From an uncultured Paracoccus sp. (lineage in GTDB: Bacteria > Pseudomonadota > Alphaproteobacteria > Rhodobacterales > Rhodobacteraceae): a stretch of 64,000 bases of DNA. The DNA lies in NCBI RefSeq assembly GCF_937873615.1, contig NZ_CALMYP010000066.1:1-64000 (forward strand), read 5' to 3'. Position 1 is the first letter of the stretch. The number at the start of each line of letters is the position of its first letter. Under the pieces are notes generated by a model that was not told the origin of the DNA, made no database searches, and was given only the letters and a program-made list of their open reading frames with translations. The translations under genes and the position numbers were made by a program. Shown here in pieces: positions 28,668 through 35,681 of this stretch.

Positions 28668-29656
28668 CGCCGGCCCCCTTTCTGCGGCAGGCGCGGCAGG
28701 GCGATGGCGTCGCGGTCGAGATCGCGGGCCAGGGCCTCGGTGCGGATGCCAAGGCGCAGGAAGGCGCTGCGGGCGCGCGGATTCACGGCCAGTTCGGCCT
28801 CGTCCGCGCCGATGGCGCGGCGGTGCGGCTGGGTGAAGGTCGGCGCATCCACGGCCTCGGCCGGGGCATGGCGCGAGCCGCCGCCCGCCGTCGCCGCCCG
28901 CGATTGCAGGAAGCGCTTCACCACCCGATCCTCCAGCGAGTGAAAGCTGACCACGGCCAGCTTGCCACCGGGCTTCAGCGCCCGTTCCGCCGCCGCCAGC
29001 CCCTCGGCCAATTGCCCGAATTCATCGTTCACCCAGATGCGGATGGCCTGAAAGCTGCGCGTGGCCGGATGGCTTTGCCCGGGCTTGGCGCGCGGCAACT
29101 GGCTGGCCACGACCTCGGCCAGTTGCGCCGTCGTCTCAAGCGGGCGCGCCGCGACAATGGCCCTGGCGATCCGGCGCGAGGCGCGCTCCTCGCCGTAATG
29201 ATACAGCACATCGGCGATCTCGGCCTCGCTTGCCGTATTCAGAAGCTCTGCCGCACTTGGCCCCTCGGCCCCCATGCGCATGTCCAGCGGGCCGTCGCGC
29301 AGGAAGGAAAAGCCGCGCTCGGCCTGATCGAGCTGCATCGAGCTGACGCCGAGATCCAGCACCACCCCATCGACCGGGCCGCCGGCCAGACGGTCGAGAT
29401 CGGAAAACGTGCCCTCGACCAGCCGCAGCCGGTCGCCATAGTCGCCCGCCCAAGCGGCGGCCATGTCGAAAACCTGCGGATCGCGGTCGATGCCGATCAC
29501 CGTCCCGGCCCCGGCTTCCAGCAGACGCCGCGCATAGCCGCCGGCGCCGAAAGTGCCATCGACCCAGATGCCGGCGACGGGTTCCACCGCCCGAATCAAC
29601 GGGTCGATCAGGACCGGGATATGGGGATCGGCAATGGGGGTCTCGGGCGCGGCCAT
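28664..29656 (-). CDS. rsmH: 16S rRNA (cytosine1402-N4)-methyltransferase
   Basis: A 330-residue SAM-dependent methyltransferase (MraW). It begins [15 protein letters not shown] and has the SAM motif [16 protein letters not shown], the segment [21 protein letters not shown], and the typical [15 protein letters not shown] near the C-terminus. It methylates C1402 in the P-site of 16S rRNA. It overlaps ftsL (ATGA) and lies four bases from the mraZ stop. Confidence 0.97.
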   Translation of the reverse strand: MAAPETPIADPHIPVLIDPLIRAVEPVAGIWVDGTFGAGGYARRLLEAGAGTVIGIDRDPQVFDMAAAWAGDYGDRLRLVEGTFSDLDRLAGGPVDGVVLDLGVSSMQLDQAERGFSFLRDGPLDMRMGAEGPSAAELLNTASEAEIADVLYHYGEERASRRIARAIVAARPLETTAQLAEVVASQLPRAKPGQSHPATRSFQAIRIWVNDEFGQLAEGLAAAERALKPGGKLAVVSFHSLEDRVVKRFLQSRAATAGGGSRHAPAEAVDAPTFTQPHRRAIGADEAELAVNPRARSAFLRLGIRTEALARDLDRDAIALPRLPQKGGRR

Positions 29657-29659
29657 GGC

Positions 29660-30175
29660 CTAGCCCTCTGCCCCATCGGGGGCCTGCCCCCCGGCAAGGA
29701 AGCTGCGCGGGTCGAAATCCTCGGGGAATTGCGACATGAATTCCTCAAGCGAGCCGCTGGCCTCGGAATAGTTCGCCGGGCTCCAGACCTCGATGAAATC
29801 GCCCTTCGAGGTGAAGAAGGCCATCTCGTCCAGCCCGGCCTTGTCGCGCAGCTTCTGCGGCAGGACCAGCCGGCCATCGGTGTCGATCTCGGCCTCGGTC
29901 GCCATCCCGTTCATCAGGGTTTCCAGCCAGATCCGCTGCTGCGAACCGCGCGGAAGCCGGTCGATTTCCTCGTCGATGCGCTCGGCCGCCCGGACGGTAT
30001 AGAATTCCAGCTTCTTCCAGCTGCTCGGGCCATAGACGACGATCATGCGGGTGCGTTCGGCAGAGCTCCAGTCAGGATCGCCGGCTTCGAAGATACGGCG
30101 AAAGCGGGCCGGGATCGACATGCGACCCTTGCCATCTACCTTGACCTCTTCCGAGCCTCTGAACTTGCGCGCCAC
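29660..30175 (-). CDS. mraZ: Transcriptional regulator MraZ
   Basis: A 171-residue protein with two SpoVT/AbrB-like repeats. The DNA-binding repeats are visible at about 12-25 (KVDGKGRMSIPARFR) and about 95-110 (EIDTDGRLVLPQKLRDKAG), matching the DxxGRxxLP consensus. The start is GTG at 30175 with an AAGGAAAGG upstream. MraZ binds TGGGN-type repeats in front of its own operon and represses it in E. coli. It is the first gene of the dcw operon. Confidence 0.95.
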   Translation of the reverse strand: MARKFRGSEEVKVDGKGRMSIPARFRRIFEAGDPDWSSAERTRMIVVYGPSSWKKLEFYTVRAAERIDEEIDRLPRGSQQRIWLETLMNGMATEAEIDTDGRLVLPQKLRDKAGLDEMAFFTSKGDFIEVWSPANYSEASGSLEEFMSQFPEDFDPRSFLAGGQAPDGAEG

Positions 30176-30805
30176 TGGCGAGCCTTTCCTTCGATCCTGT
30201 CCATCCCTTCCGGCCCACCCGGAAAAGAAAGGCGGACCGGGCCGCTGCCACCGCCCGATCCGCCGCCCTCGTTCCCATCACTGGGGCCCGCATCGTTGGC
30301 GGGCCGGTCCCATGTGCCACCTTGGGGGAGGTGCTGCTCGCACATCTGGAACCGTCTTGTCCGGAGTTGGGTGCCTGTATGAAGCCTGCTATCGCCTTCA
30401 GGGTCTTGATCGCCCGTTAAAGCCCGTCTCCGTGTTAGCAGTGATGACATGGGAATTTACGGGACGCAATGGAAAAGAACGGGCAGCGCCGGCGTGAGCA
30501 GCGGTGAGCCGCCGTGAACAACGCGGGAACGTCCGAAGCTCATCGCAAAAAACTGCGCAAGTATAGAAGCATTGGCCCGTTATCACACCAGATATAGTGA
30601 TCGCGAGTCGGCCAACACAAAATCCCGAATATTCCCGAAATGCTGTGCCTCAGGCCAAGGACCGCCAGACAATCCCGGCAGATCTACCGCCGGATCGCTC
30701 GAATCACGCCGATTCGCGCGGTGGTGATTCGGAAGCTACACCACCGTTCCCATGCATTCCCACTACTTCGGCGATGTCCCACGCGTGCCCGGGCAGCCTT
30801 TGCAG
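30176..30805. other. Long non-coding stretch upstream of mraZ
   Basis: About 630 bases between the phzF stop and the mraZ start, with no gene I can support on either strand. On the minus strand a possible promoter reads TTGTGT-N18-TATATC around 30588-30620. RNase P RNA was looked for because it often lies near mraZ, but no GAGGAAAGTCC-type core was found. TGGGA repeats lie at the far end (separate entry). Confidence 0.5.
30748..30781 (-). promoter_or_regulatory. Candidate MraZ boxes (TGGGA repeats)
   Basis: On the minus strand TGGGA occurs three times: at 30777-30781, 30758-30762 and 30748-30752, the last two spaced exactly ten bases. MraZ of other bacteria binds TGGGN repeats separated by five bases. 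The distance of about 570 bases from the mraZ start and the 19-base gap are unlike E. coli, so this is tentative. Confidence 0.3.
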
Positions 30806-31615
30806 TCACGAGGATGCACCCGGCAGGAATATCTGCGCATCCATGAAGGTCACCGCCTGCCCGATCAGCACCACCCGCGCCCCGGCAAGTTCGCAACCCA
30901 GCCAGCCACCCCTTGCCGAGGCCTGATAGGCCAGCAGCTTGTTCCGCCCCAACCGTCCGGCCCAGTAAGGCACGAGGGTCGCATGGATGGAGCCGGTCAC
31001 CGGATCCTCGGGAATACCGGCACCGGGGGCGAGATAGCGCGAGACGAAATCCGCCCGTTCGCCCGCCATCCCCTGCCCCGTCACCACGAGCCCGAGCCGC
31101 CCCAGCTTGCCAAGGGCAGAAAAATCGGGCCGGAAGTCCCGCACCGCCTCAGCATCGCCCAGATCGGCAAAGATATTCTCGAAATTGCGAAACAGGTGCA
31201 GGGGTGGTTTTGCAAAGCTGGTCATTGCCTCGGGCGGAAGCCGGTCGAGCGGTTCCGGCGGCAGGCATGGCAGGTCCAGCCGATAGCCATCGCCTGCCGC
31301 CGCCACTTGCAGCCGGCCCACACGGGTCTGAAAGCCGACCGGCGAAGGCTCGCCCCGCTCGGCCAGAAGCACATGGGCGGTGGCAAGCGTGGCATGACCG
31401 CAGAAATCCACCTCGATCGCCGGGGTGAACCAGCGCAGATCCCAATCCCCATCTGCGCGGGGCCTTGCGAAAGCGGTTTCGGCGAGGTTGTTTTCCTGCG
31501 CGATGGCCAGCATCAGCGCCTCGTCCAGCCAGTCCTCCAGAACGAGAACCGCCGCCGGGTTTCCGGCAAAGGGACGGTCGGTGAAGGCATCCACCTGGTA
31601 CATTCGCATCGTCAT
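30806..31615 (-). CDS. PhzF family isomerase/epimerase-like protein
   Basis: A 269-residue protein of the PhzF family (diaminopimelate-epimerase fold, two similar halves). The family start YQVDAFTDRPFAGNPAAVLVL, the catalytic Glu in NLAETAF, the RWFTP segment and DFCGHATLATAHVL are present; the second half has PEDPVTGSIHATLVPYWA. Most PhzF relatives have unknown substrates and there is no phenazine cluster here. The frame stays open upstream to about 32113, but that extension is not family sequence. Confidence 0.85.
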   Translation of the reverse strand: MTMRMYQVDAFTDRPFAGNPAAVLVLEDWLDEALMLAIAQENNLAETAFARPRADGDWDLRWFTPAIEVDFCGHATLATAHVLLAERGEPSPVGFQTRVGRLQVAAAGDGYRLDLPCLPPEPLDRLPPEAMTSFAKPPLHLFRNFENIFADLGDAEAVRDFRPDFSALGKLGRLGLVVTGQGMAGERADFVSRYLAPGAGIPEDPVTGSIHATLVPYWAGRLGRNKLLAYQASARGGWLGCELAGARVVLIGQAVTFMDAQIFLPGASS

Positions 31616-31927
31616 CCCCCTTGCCAAAGCCCGGCCAGAGTAAAGTTGAGGCCCGATTCCGCAAGCCAAACGAATCGAATTGAGACGGCGCAGGGCCCGA
31701 CGGCCCGCATTGGTTGAAGCCGCAACACCCAAAGCCGCCATGAGGAGAATTCGCCCACGACCGAACGACATGAATCCCCCCGGCAAGCAGATATCCTTGT
31801 GACGTGGCGTCATATGGAACCGTTGCAACGATGTCTCGGCCCTGGGGCGATCAAGCACCCGTTCAAGGCTCAACTTATGTCCAGATTGCCGCAATTTGCC
31901 GCAGGCCTCGGGCCAACTGCCAGTATT
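31616..31927. other. Intergenic stretch upstream of phzF
   Basis: Non-coding as far as can be seen. The phzF frame runs on through it without a stop, which in this GC-rich DNA is not evidence of coding. The phzF promoter presumably lies here; no clear -35/-10 pair was found. Confidence 0.35.
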
Positions 31928-31963
31928 TCCGTAACAAATCCGTGACTGTCCGTGCGCATCCGT
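31928..31963 (+). promoter_or_regulatory. Four helically phased TCCGT direct repeats
   Basis: TCCGT occurs at 31928, 31939, 31949 and 31959, spaced 11, 10 and 10 bases, so all lie on one face of the helix. The last three are followed by G (TCCGTG). They are 140-175 bases before the DUF1127 gene and immediately before the inverted repeat TGCTGC-ATG-GCAGCA (31979-31993). A candidate operator array. Confidence 0.35.
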
Positions 31964-31974
31964 GAGGCGCATTG

Positions 31975-31996
31975 CAATTGCTGCATGGCAGCATTG
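31975..31996 (+). promoter_or_regulatory. Inverted repeat upstream of the DUF1127 gene
   Basis: CAAT-TGCTGC-ATG-GCAGCA-TTG: a nine-pair inverted repeat with one bulged T, loop ATG. It could be a protein site or an RNA hairpin in the leader. No heat-shock promoter could be assigned with confidence; CTTGAT at 32035-32040 is the best -35-like element, but without a good -10. Confidence 0.3.
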
Positions 31997-32103
31997 AGGG
32001 AATGAGCATTGTGCAATCGCAGCATCAGGTCCATCTTGATCCCAACGAGGCGGATGCGCCGCCCCGTCGACATGAACCGAATAGATACGAAGCGAATAAG
32101 ACG

Positions 32104-32328
32104 ATGGCCGCAACGAACACGATCACCCAAACCGCCCTGAACGAACGGGCTGCCAGCACCGGCATCATGGGCCTGTTTGCACGCCTTCAGGAAGCCCGCG
32201 CCCGCCGCGCCGTGTATCGTCAGACGGTGGCCGAGCTTTCGAGCCTTTCCAGCCGCGAGCTGGACGACCTCGGCATTCACCGCAGCATGATCACCCGGAT
32301 CGCGTCGGAAGCTGCCTGGGGCAAGTAA
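32104..32328 (+). CDS. DUF1127 protein, CcaF1-like RNA-binding protein
   Basis: A 74-residue, Arg-rich protein with a C-terminal DUF1127 domain (about 24-70): LFARLQEARARRAVYRQT, then LSSLSSRELDDLGIHRSMI, the hallmark of the family. In Rhodobacter sphaeroides a DUF1127 protein, CcaF1 (RSP_6037), is encoded directly before the CcsR sRNAs, is made under stress from RpoH promoters, and binds RNA to aid sRNA maturation. The size and the hairpin array starting 11 bases after the stop match that locus. The ATG at 32104 was chosen over one 44 codons upstream on length and family start. Confidence 0.8.
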   Translation: MAATNTITQTALNERAASTGIMGLFARLQEARARRAVYRQTVAELSSLSSRELDDLGIHRSMITRIASEAAWGK

Positions 32329-32330
32329 GA

Positions 32331-32410
32331 ACACCTATACCCGACCCTCCCTCCTCCCTGGGTCCGGGTTTAGGCGGCACCTCCCCTCCTCCTCCCTGGA
32401 GGTGCCGCCG
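32331..32410 (+). ncRNA. CcsR-like sRNA unit 1 (two hairpins)
   Basis: Leader ACACCTATAC, then hairpin 1 at 32340-32368 (arms CCCGACCC / GGGTCCGGG, loop TCCCTCCTCCCT) and hairpin 2 at 32373-32409 (perfect 12-bp stem GGCGGCACCTCC, loop CCTCCTCCTCCCT). Each loop displays the CCUCCUCCC-type anti-Shine-Dalgarno motif. Confidence 0.8.
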
Positions 32411-32499
32411 ACAGAATTCGACAGGGCCTCTCCTCCTCCCTCGGCCTTGTTGGTGACAGCGGCGCCCGCGCTCTCCTCCTCCCTGCGAGGGCGTCGCTA
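32411..32499 (+). ncRNA. CcsR-like sRNA unit 2 (two hairpins)
   Basis: Hairpin 3 at 32421-32450 (ACAGGGCC / GGCCTTGT, loop TCTCCTCCTCCCTC) and hairpin 4 at 32458-32498 (14 positions with one G-U and one mismatch, loop TCTCCTCCTCCCT). The leader differs most from the other units, which share CACC...ATA. Confidence 0.75.
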
Positions 32500-32581
32500 G
32501 ACACCGGATACGTCCGCCCCTCCCTCCTCCCTGGGGCACGACGTCAGCGATGCAGGCTCTCCTCCTCCCTGCCTGCGTCGC
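32500..32581 (+). ncRNA. CcsR-like sRNA unit 3 (two hairpins)
   Basis: Leader GACACCGGATACG, hairpin 5 at 32511-32543 (CGTC and GCCCC arms around an internal loop, loop TCCCTCCTCCCT), linker TCAGCGAT, hairpin 6 at 32547-32581 (GCGATGCAGGC / GCCTGCGTCGC, loop TCTCCTCCTCCCT). Confidence 0.8.
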
Positions 32582-32659
32582 ACCCTATATGCCGGCCCCC
32601 TCCTCCTCCCTGGGGCTGGCATCAGCGATACGGGCTCTCCTCCCTGTGCCCCGTGTCGC
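32582..32659 (+). ncRNA. CcsR-like sRNA unit 4 (two hairpins)
   Basis: Leader CACCCTATATG, hairpin 7 at 32589-32622 (ATGCCGGCCCC / GGGGCTGGCAT, loop CTCCTCCTCCCT), linker CAGCGAT, hairpin 8 at 32625-32659 (GCGATACGGG-type arm with a bulge, shorter loop TCTCCTCCCT). Hairpin 8 has one CTC fewer than the others. Confidence 0.8.
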
Positions 32660-32742
32660 ACCCCATACGCGGCCCTCTCCTCCTCCCTGGGCCAGCGTTG
32701 ATGCGGCGGCGCCCCTCCTCCTCCCTGGGTGCCGCCGCTTTT
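32660..32742 (+). ncRNA. CcsR-like sRNA unit 5 (two hairpins, terminator)
   Basis: Leader CACCCCATACG, hairpin 9 at 32667-32698 (ACGCGGCCC / GGGCCAGCGT with a bulged A, loop TCTCCTCCTCCCT), linker TTGATGC, hairpin 10 at 32703-32738 (12-bp stem GCGGCGGCGCCC / GGGTGCCGCCGC, loop CTCCTCCTCCCT) followed by TTTT. Confidence 0.8.
32703..32742 (+). terminator. Terminator formed by the tenth hairpin
   Basis: The last CCUCCUCCC hairpin is directly followed by TTTT, so the same element ends the DUF1127-sRNA transcript. Distance to the rlmJ start is 30 bases. Confidence 0.75.
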
Positions 32743-32772
32743 CATTTCGGACATGGCGGGCGATAAGGCGGG

Positions 32773-33546
32773 ATGTTGTCCTATCAGCACATCTATCACG
32801 CCGGGAACGCGGCCGATCTGCACAAGCATGCGCTGCTGGCGTGGATGCTGGATTACCTGACCGCCAAGGACAAACCGCTGAGCTATATCGAGACCCATGC
32901 CGGGCGCGGGCTTTACGATCTTGGATCCGTGGAGGCGCGCAAGACCGGCGAGGCCGAGGCGGGGATTTTTCGGGCGGAACGGGCCGGATCGCTGGCCAAT
33001 AACCACCCTTTGATGCGGGCTCTGGCCTGGGTCCGGGCCGGTTACGGCGATCAGGCCTATCCCGGTTCTCCCTTGATTTCACAGTATTTTCTGCGGGATG
33101 GCGACAGCAGCCACCTGGCCGAACTGCACCCTGCCGAGCATGAGGCACTGGCGGGGGTGGCGGGGGATGGCAAGCTCTACCGGCGGGACGGGTTCGAGAT
33201 GGCCCGCGCGGTCACGCCGCCGATGCCGCGCCGGGGGCTGATGCTGGTCGACCCGAGCTATGAGGTGAAGGCGGATTACGCGACAATCCCCGGATTTCTC
33301 AGGGAAATTTCGCGGAAATGGAATGTCGGGACGTTGGCGCTCTGGTATCCGGTGCTGACCGACAAACGCCAGCAGAACATGGTCGAAACGCTGCGCGAGG
33401 GCTTTCCCGAGGCGCTGATCTCTCAGGTCGGATTCGCGCCGGCGAGACCGGGGCATGGCATGATCGGATCGGGGATGTTCGTGGTCAATCCGCCCTGGGG
33501 GCTGGCCGAGGAGGCCGCCCGGATCGAGGTGATCTTCGCCGGCTGA
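32773..33546 (+). CDS. rlmJ: 23S rRNA (adenine2030-N6)-methyltransferase
   Basis: A 257-residue methyltransferase. It begins MLSYQHIYHAGNAADLHKH, the strongly conserved RlmJ N-terminus, with the SAM segment ETHAGRGLYDL and the motif IV loop DPSYE, where the DPPY of N6-adenine methylases has Ser at the third position. The C-terminal SGMFVVNPPWGL segment is also typical. It modifies A2030 of 23S rRNA. It lies just after the sRNA terminator, so it needs its own promoter within or after the array. Confidence 0.93.
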   Translation: MLSYQHIYHAGNAADLHKHALLAWMLDYLTAKDKPLSYIETHAGRGLYDLGSVEARKTGEAEAGIFRAERAGSLANNHPLMRALAWVRAGYGDQAYPGSPLISQYFLRDGDSSHLAELHPAEHEALAGVAGDGKLYRRDGFEMARAVTPPMPRRGLMLVDPSYEVKADYATIPGFLREISRKWNVGTLALWYPVLTDKRQQNMVETLREGFPEALISQVGFAPARPGHGMIGSGMFVVNPPWGLAEEAARIEVIFAG

Positions 33547-33572
33547 GGCCCCCAGAACGCCCGGCACAAGCC

Positions 33573-33602
33573 GTACATATCCTGTACATACCCCGTGCAT
33601 AT
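33573..33602. repeat. Three 11-bp direct repeats between convergent genes
   Basis: GTACATA at 33573, GTACATA at 33584 and GTGCATA at 33595 recur every 11 bases. The stretch lies between the stops of rlmJ and the His-rich gene, with no T-run hairpin. Purpose unknown. Confidence 0.5.
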
Positions 33603-33674
33603 CGCGTCGCGACGGGTTTCGCGCCGCCTTTCCCCCGATCCGCGCGCCCGGAGGGACGCGCGGCGGGCTCGGTC

Positions 33675-34118
33675 CTAATGGTGATGACCGCCATGATGAT
33701 GGCCGCCACCATGATGGCCGCCGCTGTGATGGCCGCCGCTATGACCGACGAGGTGGTCGTGATGGCCGCCATGAGTGCCATGCGCCTCTCCGCCATGCGA
33801 ATTGTGGTGGCGGTGGCGGTGGGTATGCGAGAAACCGCCATGGCTGTGGTGGTGGTTGTGATAGAAGAAGTCGTCGTCGCTATTGATGGCCTCGTTCAGA
33901 ATCGCGCCGGCAGCCACGGCCCCGAGAAGCGCGCCGCGCCCGTCGCGCGACCCGCGCTCGTATTCCTGCATGTAGCGCGCATTGCCCTCGCAGACCGCCG
34001 GGATCTCTCGGCCCTCATGGCCGAAGCGATAGGCTTCCGCATCCGAACAGATATCCTGAGCGAAAAGGGGCGTGGCAAAGACCGCCCCGAAGAGCATCGG
34101 CAAACTGATCCGCATCAT
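33675..34118 (-). CDS. Exported histidine-rich protein
   Basis: A 147-residue protein with a signal peptide (MMRISLPMLFGAVFATPLFA, cleavage before QDICS), a folded segment with two Cys (QDICSDAEA, PAVCEGNA), a Gly/Ala hydrophobic stretch (GALLGAVAAGAILNEA, residues about 62-77), and a C-terminal half dominated by His and Gly, ending in HHHGGHHH. Such tails bind Ni, Cu, Zn or Co, so a periplasmic metal buffer is plausible, but no metal transporter is adjacent. AAGGAGAAGG precedes the start. The middle hydrophobic stretch could also be a glycine-zipper. Confidence 0.75.
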   Translation of the reverse strand: MMRISLPMLFGAVFATPLFAQDICSDAEAYRFGHEGREIPAVCEGNARYMQEYERGSRDGRGALLGAVAAGAILNEAINSDDDFFYHNHHHSHGGFSHTHRHRHHNSHGGEAHGTHGGHHDHLVGHSGGHHSGGHHGGGHHHGGHHH

Positions 34119-34280
34119 GTCCTTCTCCTTTTTCAAAGGGCGCAGGCCCATGGGGTGACTATAGGTCAAGCGGGGCTGTTTGCGGAGGGGGGTTGTGGTG
34201 GGGATGCGTTGGAAATGAAAGGTCGGAGTTGCATCGTTGTGGCAACTGCTACAGCAGAATTGAGCGAACCCTACACGCTG

Positions 34281-34298
34281 CCGACTTTGTAGAGTCGG
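34281..34298 (+). promoter_or_regulatory. Short hairpin upstream of the ApeA-like gene
   Basis: CCGACT, loop TTGTAG, AGTCGG: a perfect six-bp inverted repeat about 55 bases before the ATG. It may be an operator or leader hairpin; it coincides with the start of the AT-rich island. Confidence 0.3.
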
Positions 34299-34352
34299 AT
34301 GAGATGCACTAAGTTTGGCCTCTGAATCGAAACAGGCTAGGAGTAAATATTG

Positions 34353-35681
34353 ATGTTTGAGGATTTTGAGGAGTGGTTCGCTGTTCGTGACCGGCATGAT
34401 GACGAAAAAATCTGTCCAGCAAAGCTGACTTTCAGTCAAGAGAATGGAATTACCCTTGAATCGATTCAATTCGCAGAATTCGGCGAAATTTATAGCGCGC
34501 CAAACTGCGATGGCGAGACCCTTACCGGGTACCTCGACTACCAATGTCCCACAACCCTTATCAAGCCTTGGGTTCAATCGCGAGGCGGCGGAAACCTTGG
34601 CATAAACACACCTATAATGCGAAGCAAGTCGCGCATATTTGCCAGCGCGATACTGAAGAATATCCACTTGGAGGATTTAAATGAGAAGTGCTTCACAGCT
34701 CTGTACATGGATATGCCTGCATTCAGCGCATGGTATGCACCCGAACTTGTCAAGTCAGGTTATCAAGATATAAAAGTCAACAAACCTTCCAAACTACAAA
34801 TTAATGTTGAAGAACCCATACGCGAAGAATTCTCCCTTAAAGACAAGACGACCGCTCTCGTTAGCAGCTTTGCAGAAGCCAGAGACGAAGAAAATACAAC
34901 CATTATTACGCAACGGACCTTGCTCACCTTTGAGTTTCCCGAAGCCCTCGATTACTCAGCTATTCAGAAGCGGTTGATGCGTGTCAACACAATATTTTCC
35001 TTTTTCCTTGGCCATCAAATGGCACAAAATCCATCGAAGCTAAAGACCACTCACACAAAGAAATGGAACGATAGAAATGAAAATCTGGTAGCCGAATTTA
35101 TATTCCAAACCGACCAAAATAGAAAAACGCGTTTCGTTCGATGGCATGACGCCCTATTTTTGAGACAGGATTGCGCCCTGACGCTCGAAAATACACTAAA
35201 TTTAACAATCGAACTGCCAGACGATATATTCTACCTCATGAATATAATACTACACATAGAGAATTCAAAAAAATTGTCTGCTGGTGACTTCAGCCAACTT
35301 CTTGGGTGCATTGAAAATTATGATATCAATGAAAATGGCAGCATGCCATCAAGTAGAGCCGAACCCAACCATAGGTCAGCGAGGATCACTTTAGCGGAGC
35401 GACTGAATCGCTTGCAGCGGGATTGGGCAGACAGTGGCTTTCGAGAGCATTTGGAGATTCAAGAAATTGTATCAATAAGGAATGATATATCTCATGGCCG
35501 GGGCATAAATTTGTCCAGCGAAATTTATCAAAAAATGGTCTGGTTCAACTATGACCTTTGCGCAATCGCACGTTTTCATATCTTCCGCACGCTCGGCATT
35601 CAAGCAGAGGAGATTGGCGCTGCTTTCAGGCGAATGCACAATAAGTATGGGAAATACGCTCCGGCCCGCACATCGCAATAG
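34353..35681 (+). CDS. ApeA-like HEPN-domain protein, putative phage defence
   Basis: A 442-residue protein in an AT-rich patch that stands out sharply from the GC-rich neighbours, with A/T-ending codons common (AAA, AAT, ATA), which indicates recent transfer. The N-terminal half resembles the ApeA N-terminal domain (SAPNCDGETLTGYLDY, pTTLIKPW, and a FSAWYAPEL segment). The C-terminal part has helices and the HEPN RNase motif Rx4H as RNDISH at residues 376-381. ApeA is a single-gene HEPN anti-phage protein that blocks phage growth by abortive means. The assignment rests on pattern memory. TAGGAG precedes the ATG at 34353. No partner gene is adjacent; the next stretch is a tandem repeat. Confidence 0.6.
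   Translation: MFEDFEEWFAVRDRHDDEKICPAKLTFSQENGITLESIQFAEFGEIYSAPNCDGETLTGYLDYQCPTTLIKPWVQSRGGGNLGINTPIMRSKSRIFASAILKNIHLEDLNEKCFTALYMDMPAFSAWYAPELVKSGYQDIKVNKPSKLQINVEEPIREEFSLKDKTTALVSSFAEARDEENTTIITQRTLLTFEFPEALDYSAIQKRLMRVNTIFSFFLGHQMAQNPSKLKTTHTKKWNDRNENLVAEFIFQTDQNRKTRFVRWHDALFLRQDCALTLENTLNLTIELPDDIFYLMNIILHIENSKKLSAGDFSQLLGCIENYDINENGSMPSSRAEPNHRSARITLAERLNRLQRDWADSGFREHLEIQEIVSIRNDISHGRGINLSSEIYQKMVWFNYDLCAIARFHIFRTLGIQAEEIGAAFRRMHNKYGKYAPARTSQ

Noticed and set aside
30176-30805. RNase P RNA gene upstream of mraZ
   Set aside because: The conserved core (GAGGAAAGTCC and the pairing partner regions) was looked for on both strands and not found.
30597-30926. 109-codon plus-strand frame before and across the phzF end
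   Set aside because: No family similarity, low-complexity composition, no ribosome site, and overlaps the phzF gene.
31616-32113. N-terminal extension of the PhzF-like protein
   Set aside because: The frame is open, but the family N-terminus YQVDAFTDRPF starts at about 31603, and the extension resembles no family.
32340-32742. Repeat array as a CRISPR
   Set aside because: The constant part is only the short C/T-rich loop, spacing varies, and the variable flanks pair with each other as stems. There are no cas genes. This is an sRNA hairpin array.
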